A stretch of DNA of 64,000 nucleotides from Leifsonia shinshuensis (GTDB lineage Bacteria > Actinomycetota > Actinomycetes > Actinomycetales > Microbacteriaceae), in NCBI RefSeq assembly GCF_014217625.1, contig NZ_CP043641.1, positions 3,596,001-3,660,000 of the forward strand. Reading direction: 5' to 3'. The notes under the pieces are model-generated. The model had not been told where the DNA came from. It ran no database searches and was given only the letters and a program-made list of their open reading frames with translations. A program made the position numbers and the translations under genes. Positions 54,506 through 62,863 of this stretch are shown in pieces (position 1 is the stretch's first letter; each line of letters opens with the position of its first letter).

Positions 54506-54571
54506 CGCTATCCCGTCATAGCGAACGGCGATGCTCGGAAGCCCCCGCGGGGAAGCCATCGGTTCTAGCGT
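54506..54571 (+). promoter_or_regulatory. Operator 3 and promoter of the cupin B/SDR genes
   Basis: CGCTAT-CCCGTC-ATAGCG at 54506-54523, with -10 TAGCGT at 54566-54571, again exactly 60 bp from the palindrome start. It shows that the cupin B and SDR genes form a separate transcript under the same regulator as the transporter and dehydrogenase operons. Confidence 0.55.
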
Positions 54572-54591
54572 GAATTGTGGAGAGGGGAATC

Positions 54592-54945
54592 ATGATCGAG
54601 CTGCAGGACCGGCCGCGAATCGTGCGCGCGACATCGTACATCGTCGCCCTCGGCGGTACGGCGTCCGGCGTGAATGTCGGAAACGAGCCGGGCGTGGGGA
54701 GGACGGTCACAGCGCCGCCCGGACGTCAGCCGGTGCCGGCAGGACCGTTCGCGGTTCTGCGCGGTTCAGCTGTCGTCGAGTTCGACGGCGACGACTCCCT
54801 TGTGTATCTGCGGTCCGGGATGGTGTGCGACTTCGCGCCCGGGTCGGGCGCCAGCTGGGTGGTCGCAGAGCCGCTGACAGTGCAGGAAGTGACCCGCTGC
54901 CCGTGGAGCGAAGCCGGCGAGACGGAAACGGGTCTCGCCGCATGA
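54592..54945 (+). CDS. Small cupin-like protein B
   Basis: A 117-residue paralogue of protein A, with FAVLRGSAVVEF, LVYLRSGMVCDF and ASWVVAEPLTVQEVT at matching positions. The first 40 residues (IVALGGTASGVNVG) have no counterpart in A. ATG 54592 follows GGAGAGGGG. Its stop overlaps the next SDR start (ATGA). It lacks obvious metal ligands, and its role is unknown. Confidence 0.6.
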   Translation: MIELQDRPRIVRATSYIVALGGTASGVNVGNEPGVGRTVTAPPGRQPVPAGPFAVLRGSAVVEFDGDDSLVYLRSGMVCDFAPGSGASWVVAEPLTVQEVTRCPWSEAGETETGLAA

Positions 54946-55649
54946 ACGTCGACAGGAACCGACAAGAAGATCGCCCGGTCGCTCTCGTCACGGGTGCCAC
55001 GGGTGGTATCGGCGGGGCCATCGCGCGAGCCCTCGCACTGGACCACACGGTCATTGCCGTCGGTCGCGACATCCCCTCTCTGCAGTCCCTCGGCGAGGTC
55101 GACAACATCCGCGCCACGCTCGCCGACCTTCTCGACCTGGATTCAATGGCCCGGCTGATCCGCTCGCTCGACCGCCTCGACGTTCTCGTGCACTCCGCCG
55201 CGATGAGCTCGCGCTTCACGGTCGAGGACGCCGACGCGGCCGAATGGCGGCGCCAGCTCGAGCTCAACGTCGTGGTCCCCGGGGAGGTCACCCGGTTCGC
55301 GCTGCCGTTGCTGCGGGAGTCGACGGGGCAGGTGATCTTCATCAACTCGGGGGCGGGCTTGCGTTCGTACGGCGGTCACACCCTCTACTCCGCGACGAAG
55401 CACGCGCTCAAGGCGATGGCCGACGGGCTCCGTGCCGAGGAGCTGGACCGCCGGGTGCGTGTCGCATCGGTCTTCCCGGGACCGACCGAGACGGCGATGC
55501 TGGCCGGCGACCTCCGCAAGGCGGGTCGCCCGTTCGAGACGGGCGCGTACATCGACCCCGAGTCGATCGCGCGGACCGTCCGCACGATCGTCGACCTCGG
55601 ATCGGACGCACAGCTGGTGGACGTGTCGGTCCGGCCGCGGAGGGAATGA
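54942..55649 (+). CDS. Short-chain dehydrogenase/reductase
   Basis: A 235-residue SDR with VTGATGGIGGAIARAL, HSAAMSS in the NNAG position, FINSGAGLRSYGGHTLYSATKHAL (Ser, Tyr, Lys) and FPGPTETAM. The basic residue after the first strand (VGRD) suggests NADP. Coupled to cupin B by ATGA. It is convergent with the GntR gene, four bases away. Substrate likely belongs to the same sugar-acid route. Confidence 0.82.
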   Translation: MNVDRNRQEDRPVALVTGATGGIGGAIARALALDHTVIAVGRDIPSLQSLGEVDNIRATLADLLDLDSMARLIRSLDRLDVLVHSAAMSSRFTVEDADAAEWRRQLELNVVVPGEVTRFALPLLRESTGQVIFINSGAGLRSYGGHTLYSATKHALKAMADGLRAEELDRRVRVASVFPGPTETAMLAGDLRKAGRPFETGAYIDPESIARTVRTIVDLGSDAQLVDVSVRPRRE

Positions 55650-55653
55650 GCGC

Positions 55654-56358
55654 CTAGGCCGCGTCGGCGAGCGACCGCGCGAGGACGCCTCGGAGGTGCT
55701 CCCGCATCGCCGTCTCCGACGCGACCGGGTCGTGCGCGCCGATGGCCACCGCGATGGCGGCGTGCTCCGCCAGCGCCTCCTGGGCGTCCGAGACGCCGTA
55801 GCGGAAGGATTGGCGGGCCCGCTGCGATTGGGCGTCGAGGCGCTGGGCCAGCGCGTGCAGGTGCATGTTGCCGCTGGCGGCGAAGATCGTGTCGTGGAAG
55901 GCGTGGTCGAGCCGGAGGTACGCGCGCACGGCGGCCGTGTGCTCGGCCTCGTCCGCGGACTCCACCGCGCGTGCGGCGGCGGTCTGCTCCTCGATCAGCC
56001 GGCGCAGAGTGGCGATCGCGTCGTCGTCGGCCGCCGTCGCGGCGCGGGCGGCGGCGGCCGTCTCCAGCACGGTGCGTGCGTCCATGAGCTCGACGATGTC
56101 CTCGGGGGTGAGCCGGGGTGCCACGCTGTAGCCCTTGTTCGCGACGTAGCTGACCAGGCCGGTGGACTCGAGCTGGACCAGCGCTTCGCGGACAGGTGTA
56201 GGGGAGACGTCCAGGAGCCTCGAGACGGACTCCACACGCAGCGGGGATCCCTCGTCGATGCGGTTCTCGATCAGCAGCTCCAGCAGAGCGTCATAGACCT
56301 CCTCCCTCAGTCCCGCGCGGCGGACGCGTCGGGACAGGGCGAGGTCTTCGAGCTGCAT
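55654..56358 (-). CDS. GntR-family FCD regulator
   Basis: A 234-residue FadR/FCD regulator: winged HTH with a complete helix 2 (RVESVSRLLDVSPTPVREALVQLESTGL) and an FCD domain with ligand/metal positions LDHAFHDTIF, EHAAIAVAI and REHLRGV. It adjoins the ketogluconate genes and is the nearest candidate to bind the CGCTAT-N6-ATAGCG sites, though their position suggests activation, less usual for this family. TATATA directly before ATG 56358 may be a -10, making the mRNA nearly leaderless. Confidence 0.85.
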   Translation of the reverse strand: MQLEDLALSRRVRRAGLREEVYDALLELLIENRIDEGSPLRVESVSRLLDVSPTPVREALVQLESTGLVSYVANKGYSVAPRLTPEDIVELMDARTVLETAAAARAATAADDDAIATLRRLIEEQTAAARAVESADEAEHTAAVRAYLRLDHAFHDTIFAASGNMHLHALAQRLDAQSQRARQSFRYGVSDAQEALAEHAAIAVAIGAHDPVASETAMREHLRGVLARSLADAA

Positions 56359-56377
56359 CTATATATATTATCGAGCG

Positions 56378-57370
56378 TCAGGCGCTCACCGCCCGCGGCC
56401 GCACGGCGTGACGCGGCTGGCGGCCCTGGCTGATGTTGACGACCGCCTCGCGGAGGCTTGCCGACACCGACGCGGTGAAATCGTCCGTCCAGCACAGCGA
56501 GTGCGGCGCCAGCACGACGTTCGGAAGCCCGGTGAGCGGGCTGTCCTGCGGCAGGGGCTCCTGCTCGAAGACGTCCAGTCCCGCGCCCGCGATGCGATGG
56601 GTGCGGAGTGCGTCGATCAGCGCGGCCTCGTCGACCACGCTGCCGCGCGCGATGTTGATGAGGAACGCGCTCGGCTTCATGAGCCCGAGCTCGCGTTCTC
56701 CGATCAGCCCGTGCGTTCCGGGAGCCGCTGCGACGGTGACGACGACATAATCCGACACGGCGAGCAGCTCGTCGAGCGGGAGCATCGTGATTCCGAGATC
56801 GCCGGCCTCCGCCGTCTTGGGCGAACGGTTGTACGCCGCGACGGTGATGCCGAGCGCGCGCAGCAGTCGCGCGGTCTCGAGCCCGATGCTGCCGAGGCCG
56901 ACGATTCCGACGGTGCGACCCTGGAGGCCTTGCCCTCGCCAGTCGGAGCGCTCGTTCCAGCGCCCGGTGCGCACCAGCTCGTCCTTGATGAGGAGGTTGT
57001 GCGCCAGCGCGAACAGCAGCGTCAGGGCGGTGTCGGCCATCGGACGGCGGACCGCCTCCGGAGTGTTGGTCACCGTGATCCCGGCGGCCGCGCACGCGTC
57101 GATGTCCACGGCGTCGTACCCGACTCCGAACCGGGCCACATGGCGCAACCGTCCTCCCGCGGGGATGGACTCCGCGTCGAAGCGCTCGCCCCCGAGCACG
57201 AGCACGGCGTCGAAGCCGTCGAGCTCGTGTGCGTCAATGCGGGAGGACGGGGCCGCGAGGGTCTGCCATTCGATCCCCGCCTCCGTCAGCCGGTCGAGGC
57301 CGATGTCGCCGAAGATGGTGGTGCCGTCGGGCTCGGCGAACGCGCGGGTGACTGCGACGCGATAGGGCAT
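56378..57370 (-). CDS. D-2-hydroxyacid dehydrogenase (PGDH-like)
   Basis: A 330-residue NAD-dependent dehydrogenase. RFGVGYDAVDIDA, TNTPEAVRRPMADTAL, cofactor loop GIVGLGSIGLETARLL, INIARGSVVDEAAL and the catalytic region LAPHSLCWTDD are visible; the final His is in PHS. It lies 43 bases downstream of the LysR gene on the same strand and probably shares its transcript. The substrate is unknown, perhaps a hydroxyacid made by the divergent cluster. Confidence 0.85.
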   Translation of the reverse strand: MPYRVAVTRAFAEPDGTTIFGDIGLDRLTEAGIEWQTLAAPSSRIDAHELDGFDAVLVLGGERFDAESIPAGGRLRHVARFGVGYDAVDIDACAAAGITVTNTPEAVRRPMADTALTLLFALAHNLLIKDELVRTGRWNERSDWRGQGLQGRTVGIVGLGSIGLETARLLRALGITVAAYNRSPKTAEAGDLGITMLPLDELLAVSDYVVVTVAAAPGTHGLIGERELGLMKPSAFLINIARGSVVDEAALIDALRTHRIAGAGLDVFEQEPLPQDSPLTGLPNVVLAPHSLCWTDDFTASVSASLREAVVNISQGRQPRHAVRPRAVSA

Positions 57371-57413
57371 GGTGGTCCTCCTGGACGTGGTGGTGAACGG
57401 TGCCCGGCCCGGG

Positions 57414-58328
57414 TCAGGGCGAGTCGGGGTGCTGCTTGACGACGACCTCGCGGAGCACCTCGACGACCGCTTCGGCGGCGGCCGAGAGCGGGTGGTGATC
57501 GGGGGTCGCGAGCGCCAGCGTCAGAGTCATGGTGGGCTCGACGATGCGGCGGATCGAGAACTGGTCGCGCGGGAAGGTGGCCTCGGCGACCGCGCGGGGC
57601 AGGACGGTGACGCCGAGGCCGAGCTGGATGGCATCGTTGAGCGGCCGGCTGTGGTCCATCTCGATCACGACGTCGAGCTCGATCCCGGCCTGGTTGAAGT
57701 TCTGCTCGAGCAGCTTGCGCATGGTGTGCGTGCGGTTGGGGAGCATGAATTCGAGGGAGCCGAGCGAGTGCAGCGGCACCTCGTCGTCGGTCGCGCCGGG
57801 CAGCTCCAGCCAGAGCGGCGCGACCAGGCAGAGCTCGTCCACGGCGAACCGCTCGAAGCGCACTCCGCGGACGAGCCCGGGGTCGTAGATGATCGCGGCG
57901 TCGACCTGCCCCATCTTGAGCGCTTGGCTGTGGATGACGGTCAGTGACTCGACCACGCGGGTGACGATCCGGGGATAGCGGGAGCGGATCGTCTGCAGGA
58001 TCGGGACGACGAGCGTGGAGGCGAGGCTGTAGGCGGCGAGCCCGATCGTCACCGCTCCTGCCGGGCTGGAGGCCTCGCTGTTGATCTCGTCGCGGGCGGA
58101 CTCCTCGAGACGCAGGATGCCTTGAGCGTAGCGGTAGAGGGAACGCCCCGCGGCGGTCGGAACCACGCCCTTGCGGCTGCGGATCAGCAGCTGCTGGCCG
58201 AATTCGTTCTCGAGGGCCGAGACGTGCTGGCTCAGCGCCGGCTGGGCGATGTGAAGGATCTCGGCGGCACGCGTGATCGTGCCGCAATCCACGATTGTGA
58301 CGTAGTAGGCGAGTCTCCGGGTGTCCAT
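57414..58328 (-). CDS. LysR-family regulator
   Basis: A 304-residue LysR protein: HTH at about 1-60 (MDTRRLAYYVTIVDCGTITR, AQPALSQHVSALENEFGQQLL) and an effector-binding domain beginning GAVTIGLAAYS. It resembles the nac/cbl-type long-arm regulators in length. It is divergent from the PxpA-like gene and so is the likely activator of that cluster, with the pathway substrate as co-inducer. Confidence 0.9.
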   Translation of the reverse strand: MDTRRLAYYVTIVDCGTITRAAEILHIAQPALSQHVSALENEFGQQLLIRSRKGVVPTAAGRSLYRYAQGILRLEESARDEINSEASSPAGAVTIGLAAYSLASTLVVPILQTIRSRYPRIVTRVVESLTVIHSQALKMGQVDAAIIYDPGLVRGVRFERFAVDELCLVAPLWLELPGATDDEVPLHSLGSLEFMLPNRTHTMRKLLEQNFNQAGIELDVVIEMDHSRPLNDAIQLGLGVTVLPRAVAEATFPRDQFSIRRIVEPTMTLTLALATPDHHPLSAAAEAVVEVLREVVVKQHPDSP

Positions 58329-58457
58329 CTTGAAAGTCGATCGTACTCAGGAATCCATAAGCCCGAGCTATACCTCCATTCGATCTGCGTATTAGCGGTG
58401 GGCCGAGTCCTGCGGGTTAGCTGGAAACCGAAGCAACAGCAGGAAAGGTGCATTCAC
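58329..58457. promoter_or_regulatory. Divergent LysR / PxpA-like control region
   Basis: The gap is relatively AT-rich (about 58330-58400). ATAAGC-CCGA-GCTATA (58353-58368) is an imperfect dyad of the size of a LysR T-N11-A site and is the best candidate operator. AGGAAAGG before 58458 is the ribosome site of the PxpA-like gene. No -35/-10 pair is certain. Confidence 0.35.
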
Positions 58458-59240
58458 ATGGCCACGACGATCGATCTCCTCGCGGATCTCGGTGAGAGCT
58501 TCGGCGCTTACACGATGGGCAATGACGAGGAGCTGCTGCGCATCGTCACCTCGGCCAACGTCGCGTGCGGTTTCCACGCCGGCGACCCGCAGGTGATGGA
58601 TCAGACCGTCCGGGAATGTGTCGAGCGCGGAGTGGCCGTCGGCGCACATCCCAGCTTCCCCGACCTCGTCGGGTTCGGACGACGCGCGATGGACCTCACC
58701 GAGGAGCAGGTGCGCACGGACACCCTCTATCAGCTGGGCGCTCTCTCGGCCTTCGCCTCCGCGCACGGCACCTCCGTCACGCACCTCTGCCCGCACGGCC
58801 GGCTGGGCAACCTCGTCATCACGCGCCCGGACTACGCACGCGCGATCGTCGACGCCGTCGCGCTGTTCGACCCGTCGATCATCGTCGTGACCCAGCCGGG
58901 CGAGGTGGAGAAGGCAGCCGCCGAGCGCGGCGTCCGGATCGCGATGGTCGCCGCCATCGACCGCAGCTACGAGGAGGACGGCACGCTGACGCCGCGCAGC
59001 CTCCCGGGCGCCGTGCTCCACGACGTCGACGAGATCGTCGCGCGCACCCTCCGCATGGTCCACGAGGGGACGATCGTCACTCGCGCGGGCACCGTTATCC
59101 CGGTGGAGCTGGACTCGATCCTGCTGCACGGCGACGGCGACCACGCGCTCGAGCTCGCGCACCGGGTACGCTCCGAGCTCGTCGCCTCCGGGGTCGAGCT
59201 GGCGCCGTTCAAGGATGCCCTCGCGAGCAGAGCGGCCTGA
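58458..59240 (+). CDS. LamB/YcsF (PxpA-like) protein with altered active site
   Basis: A 260-residue protein of the 5-oxoprolinase subunit A family. The scaffold is clear: ITSANVACGFHAGDPQVMDQ-like segment, VGAHPSFPDLVGFGRR, LHGDGDHALELAHRVRSEL. But family-invariant positions differ: DLNxDLGE is DLLADLGE, HVKPHGxLYN is HLCPHGRLGN, and the EVFADR stretch is MVAAIDR. True 5-oxoprolinase activity is therefore doubtful. It leads a cluster with PxpB- and PxpC-like genes that diverge too. Confidence 0.8.
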   Translation: MATTIDLLADLGESFGAYTMGNDEELLRIVTSANVACGFHAGDPQVMDQTVRECVERGVAVGAHPSFPDLVGFGRRAMDLTEEQVRTDTLYQLGALSAFASAHGTSVTHLCPHGRLGNLVITRPDYARAIVDAVALFDPSIIVVTQPGEVEKAAAERGVRIAMVAAIDRSYEEDGTLTPRSLPGAVLHDVDEIVARTLRMVHEGTIVTRAGTVIPVELDSILLHGDGDHALELAHRVRSELVASGVELAPFKDALASRAA

Positions 59241-59244
59241 CGCG

Positions 59245-59955
59245 ATGAAGCTCAGGATCCTCCCGTGCGGCGAAGCCGCACTCCGCCTGATCGTCGACGA
59301 CGCGACCGACGACGAGCAGTGGAGCGTCGTCCACCGGGTCGCCGACTGGCTCGGCGAGAACCCGGTGGCCGGCGTGTACGGCTCGGTGCCGACGTACGAC
59401 TCGCTGCTGGTGGAGTTCGACGCCAGCTGCCAGAACTTCGCATCGCTCGAACCGCTGCTGCGCCTGATGGCGCGGGACGCTCTCGACGGCGAGCAGGCCG
59501 GGAGCCACCTGCCGACCCGCTTCACGCTCCCCGTCGTGTACGGCGGCGAGTTCGGCCCCGACCTCGGCTTCGTCGCCGACCACCTGGGCATCACGGAGGC
59601 GGAGGTCATCGCGCTCCACACACTCGAAGAGCGGACGGTGCGCTGCCTGGGCGGTCCCGCCGCGTCGTGCATGGTCGACGGTCCGGCATTCAGCCGTCCG
59701 ATCCCTCGGCTGGCCGATCCCCGGCTCGAGGTCCCGCCGAACGCGATCTCGGTGGCCGGCAAGCAGGGAGTGATCGGGCCGGTGCGCGCTCCGAGCGGGT
59801 GGCGGTTGATCGGTCTCAGCCCCGTCGAGATCATGGATCGCTCCACGCCGACCCTCGTGCCGTACCGGCCGGGCGACATCATCCGCTTCACCGCCATCGA
59901 CGCGTCCGAGTGGGACGCGTACGCGGGCGTGCACCTCTGGGAGCTGGCCGCCTGA
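59245..59955 (+). CDS. PxpB/allophanate-hydrolase-subunit-1-like protein, diverged
   Basis: A 236-residue AHS1-family protein. It keeps LPVVYGGEFGPDLGFVADHLG, RLEVPPNAISVAG and SGWRLIGLSPVEIMD, but the usual FLGFxPGFxYLGGLP is replaced by CLGGPAASCMVDGP and QTGIYPxxTPGGW by QGVIGPVRAPSGW. It would pair with the PxpC-like protein encoded immediately after (TGATG overlap). ATG 59245 is four bases after the PxpA-like stop. Confidence 0.8.
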   Translation: MKLRILPCGEAALRLIVDDATDDEQWSVVHRVADWLGENPVAGVYGSVPTYDSLLVEFDASCQNFASLEPLLRLMARDALDGEQAGSHLPTRFTLPVVYGGEFGPDLGFVADHLGITEAEVIALHTLEERTVRCLGGPAASCMVDGPAFSRPIPRLADPRLEVPPNAISVAGKQGVIGPVRAPSGWRLIGLSPVEIMDRSTPTLVPYRPGDIIRFTAIDASEWDAYAGVHLWELAA

Positions 59956-60965
59956 TGCAGATCCTCGCCGCGGGCTTCGCCGCCGTCACCGACCTCGGGC
60001 GATTCCAGGGCCCGTCTCTGGGCCTCTCCGTCAACGGAGCGCTCGACCAGCTGTCGGCACGCACGGCCAACATCCTCGTCGGCAACGCCGACAACGCTGC
60101 ACTGATCGAGCTCACCGCGAGCGAGCTCGTCTTCGTCTGCGACTCGGACCAGCTCGTCTCCGTCACCGGAGCGGATGTCGAGGTGCGCGTCGACGGGATG
60201 CTCAGCCCCATGCGCACGCCGCTGAGCGTCCGCGCGGGCTGGACGGTGAGCGTCCGCGTCCTCGGTCGCGGACTGCGCGCCTACATCGCCGTGCACGGCG
60301 GACTGCAAGCGCCGACGCTGCTCGGCAGCTGCGCACCGGACAGCATGATCGGGTTCGGGATCCGGCTGACGGCGGGCGACGACATCCCGGAGCAGGGCCA
60401 CGGCTGCGCCGTGCCGACGAACCCCTTCCTCGGCGGCGCCGTGTTCAGCTTCGACGTCCCGGCGACCGCATACGACAGCCGGCCGGTCATCCCGGTCACC
60501 GACGGCCCCGACCTGGAGGAGTTCGGCGCGAGCGCGGCCCTCCTGTACAGCGACGTCTTCTCCGTCGGGGCGCGCAGCAACCACGTCGGCCTCAGGCTCT
60601 CCGGCCGGCCGCCGCACCGCGAGACGACAGGGGAAGTGCTCTCACGCGGCGTCCCGGTCGGCGCGATCGAGGTGCCGTCGACCACCGACCTGCTCCTGCT
60701 GCACCGCGGACGCGGCGTGACGGCGGGCTATCCCGTCCTCGCCGTGGTCACCGGCGCTGGGCTGGACCGTGTGGCGCAGTTGCGTCCGGGCGACATCGTC
60801 CGTTTCCGCCGCTCGACCCTCGACGCGGCCACCCAGACCCACCTCGAGCAGCATCTCGCCGTGGAGCGGTTCCGCCAGCACTGCTGGAACGCGCTGCGCG
60901 AGAACGGGATCGACGACCTCGGCGTCGGCGATCTGTCACAGACCGAACTGATCAGCACCAACTGA
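59955..60965 (+). CDS. PxpC/allophanate-hydrolase-subunit-2-like protein, diverged
   Basis: A 336-residue AHS2-family protein (often called biotin-dependent carboxyltransferase-like). The N-terminal VTDLGRFQGPSLGLSVNGALD matches the usual TVQDxGRxGxxxxGVxxxGAxD pattern, RAYIAVHGGLQAPTLLGS follows, and the C-terminal GVPVGAIEVPSTTDLLLLHR corresponds to GxIQVPPxGxPIxLxxD with key residues changed (TGGYP is TAGYP). Third member of the PxpABC-like set; probably a hydrolase on a cyclic amide or lactam other than 5-oxoproline. Confidence 0.8.
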   Translation: MQILAAGFAAVTDLGRFQGPSLGLSVNGALDQLSARTANILVGNADNAALIELTASELVFVCDSDQLVSVTGADVEVRVDGMLSPMRTPLSVRAGWTVSVRVLGRGLRAYIAVHGGLQAPTLLGSCAPDSMIGFGIRLTAGDDIPEQGHGCAVPTNPFLGGAVFSFDVPATAYDSRPVIPVTDGPDLEEFGASAALLYSDVFSVGARSNHVGLRLSGRPPHRETTGEVLSRGVPVGAIEVPSTTDLLLLHRGRGVTAGYPVLAVVTGAGLDRVAQLRPGDIVRFRRSTLDAATQTHLEQHLAVERFRQHCWNALRENGIDDLGVGDLSQTELISTN

Positions 60966-60980
60966 AGGAGATCGAATCCC

Positions 60981-61658
60981 ATGATCCACGTGCGCACCAG
61001 CATCGAGCGGCCCGACGCGGACATCGTCGCCCGGCTCGGCGTCTTCTCGGCCGCGACCATCCACGAGGCCCAGGGCCGCAAAGGCGCCCTGTCCCACCGG
61101 ATCAAGCCGCTCGCGGACTCGATGGAGTTCTGCGGGCCGGCCGTGACCGTGCAGGCGAGCCCCGGCGACAACATCATGGTCCAGGTCGGCATCTCGTACG
61201 CCGCGCCCGGCGACGTCGTCGTCGTGGCGGCGGGCGAGCTGGCGCACTCCGGCTCGTTCGGCGACGTGCTCGCGACCGCCGCGCAATCCAAGGGTCTGGC
61301 GGCATTCGTCACGGACTCGGGTGTTCGCGACAGCAACGACATCCGCGCGATGGGCTTCCCGGTCTTCTCCGGCTCGGTGAGCATCGAGGGCACCGTCAAG
61401 GAGACGCTCGGAACCGTCAACGAGCCGCTGGTCGTCGGCGGTCAGCTCGTGTACCCGGGCGACATCCTCAAGGGCGACGCCGACGGCATCGTCGTCGTCC
61501 GCAAGGCCGAGGCCGAGGCGGTCATCGACCTGTGCCAGCAGCGCGAGGACAACGAGGACGTGCTCCGCGCCCGGCACCGGGCGCAGGAGGGCTCGGTCGT
61601 CGAGCTGCACGGGCTCGTGGAGAAGCTCAAGACCAAGGGCCTGGTCGTCGAGGTCTGA
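60981..61658 (+). CDS. RraA/HMG-aldolase-family protein
   Basis: A 225-residue RraA-fold protein. ATIHEAQGRKGALSHRIKPL, APGDVVVVAAGELAHSGSFGDVLA, FVTDSGVRDSNDI and GDADGIVVV match 4-hydroxy-4-methyl-2-oxoglutarate/oxaloacetate aldolases, which need a divalent metal bound via the DxxxRD region. It could cleave a hydroxylated oxo-acid to pyruvate or oxaloacetate products. It starts 15 bases after the PxpC-like gene, with GAAGGAGA as ribosome site. Confidence 0.83.
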   Translation: MIHVRTSIERPDADIVARLGVFSAATIHEAQGRKGALSHRIKPLADSMEFCGPAVTVQASPGDNIMVQVGISYAAPGDVVVVAAGELAHSGSFGDVLATAAQSKGLAAFVTDSGVRDSNDIRAMGFPVFSGSVSIEGTVKETLGTVNEPLVVGGQLVYPGDILKGDADGIVVVRKAEAEAVIDLCQQREDNEDVLRARHRAQEGSVVELHGLVEKLKTKGLVVEV

Positions 61659-61680
61659 CACCGATCCGGAGAGGATTACC

Positions 61681-62847
61681 ATGTCGAGCACGATCGAGGC
61701 GGTCGCCGTGGACCGCCGACGGGAACGCGTCGTCGCGGAGATGCTGCGATCGGAGCGCGACTTCCTGGTCGCGGACTCGCCGGCCGCGGTCGCCTACCTG
61801 ACCGACGTCGACATCCGGCCGTTCAGCGGCGTCGGCACGGCCGTCATCCTCTCCGCCGACGGCACGGTGACACTGCTCGTCGCCGACACCGACCTGCACT
61901 CCGTGCAGGACTCTGGATTCCGCGGCACGGTGAAGGCCTGGCGATCGGGACCGGGATCGCGTGCGGAGCGGGAGAGGCTCGTGCGCGACGCGTCGTGCAA
62001 GCCGAGCTCCGGCTCGCTCTCCCGCGGTGCGGTGGAGATGCGCAGCGCGGGAAGCTACCGACATGTCCTGTCGGACACCCGGCCACGCTCCCTGCTGACC
62101 GACGCCGACAGCATCATCGAGGCGGCCTCCCGGGTGCGCGATGACGACGAGCTGCGGCGGCTGAGGCAGGCGGCGAACCTGGCGGACATCGGGTACACCG
62201 CGACCGTGGACCGCCTGCACCCGGAGCTCCGGGTGCTGGAGATCGTCCGCAACGTCGACCGTTCGCTGCGCTCCGCAGGCGGCAGCGGCTGGTGGAGCCC
62301 GCTCGAGGACGACGCCGGCCTGACCGTGGACTCCTCCTATCCTCACGCGTCGGTCGCCGTGCTTCTGGGACGCAGGCGGGAGAGCGGCGTGCTCGATCGA
62401 CGTGAGCCCCTGCCGTTCGCGATCTACCCGCTCAGCGAGTGCTATGCCGGCGCCGCCGGGACGACTGTCGTGCTGTCGGAGCCGGACGCCGGCCTGCGGT
62501 CGCGGGCGTCGCTCCTGACGGACGCGCTGCGAGCGGTCATCGACGCCGCGAAGCCGGGGGCGACCGGCGCCGAGCTGCAGTCCGCCTTCCGGTCGGCGGT
62601 CGGCGGCCGCGTGCCGGACGACGTCGCGGCCCAGAGTGTCGGCTATGGACTCGGCACCGGTGTGAGCCGGCCGTTCCTCTCGGCCGGCTCGCGCGACGTG
62701 CTGCAGGAGGGCTCGGTCGTCTCGGTCCGGGCCTCCCTGCCGGGCGACGGGTCCGCACCCGTCGCGTATCAGACGACCGTCCTCATCACGCCGGAGGGGA
62801 ACGACGTGCTCAACGTCGTGCCGCTGCGGATGATCGAGCTCTACTGA
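61681..62847 (+). CDS. M24 (aminopeptidase P/creatinase-fold) protein without metal ligands
   Basis: A 388-residue pita-bread-fold protein with a creatinase/prolidase N-domain (about 1-135) and an M24 C-domain (about 140-385). The five metal ligands of aminopeptidases are lost: the DxGxxYxGYxxD segment reads PLSECYAGAAGTT, the HGxG is GYGLGTG, and the final Glu positions are Ser/Arg/Ala (VVSVRASLP). Creatinase also works without metal, so it may be a C-N hydrolase rather than a peptidase, or a pseudoenzyme. It lies 22 bases downstream of the RraA-like gene. Confidence 0.72.
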   Translation: MSSTIEAVAVDRRRERVVAEMLRSERDFLVADSPAAVAYLTDVDIRPFSGVGTAVILSADGTVTLLVADTDLHSVQDSGFRGTVKAWRSGPGSRAERERLVRDASCKPSSGSLSRGAVEMRSAGSYRHVLSDTRPRSLLTDADSIIEAASRVRDDDELRRLRQAANLADIGYTATVDRLHPELRVLEIVRNVDRSLRSAGGSGWWSPLEDDAGLTVDSSYPHASVAVLLGRRRESGVLDRREPLPFAIYPLSECYAGAAGTTVVLSEPDAGLRSRASLLTDALRAVIDAAKPGATGAELQSAFRSAVGGRVPDDVAAQSVGYGLGTGVSRPFLSAGSRDVLQEGSVVSVRASLPGDGSAPVAYQTTVLITPEGNDVLNVVPLRMIELY

Positions 62848-62863
62848 AGGCGAGGCACAGCGC

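Noticed and set aside
58458..60965. 5-oxoprolinase PxpABC
   Set aside because: Family membership is clear but catalytic signatures in all three subunits differ, so the substrate name is withheld.
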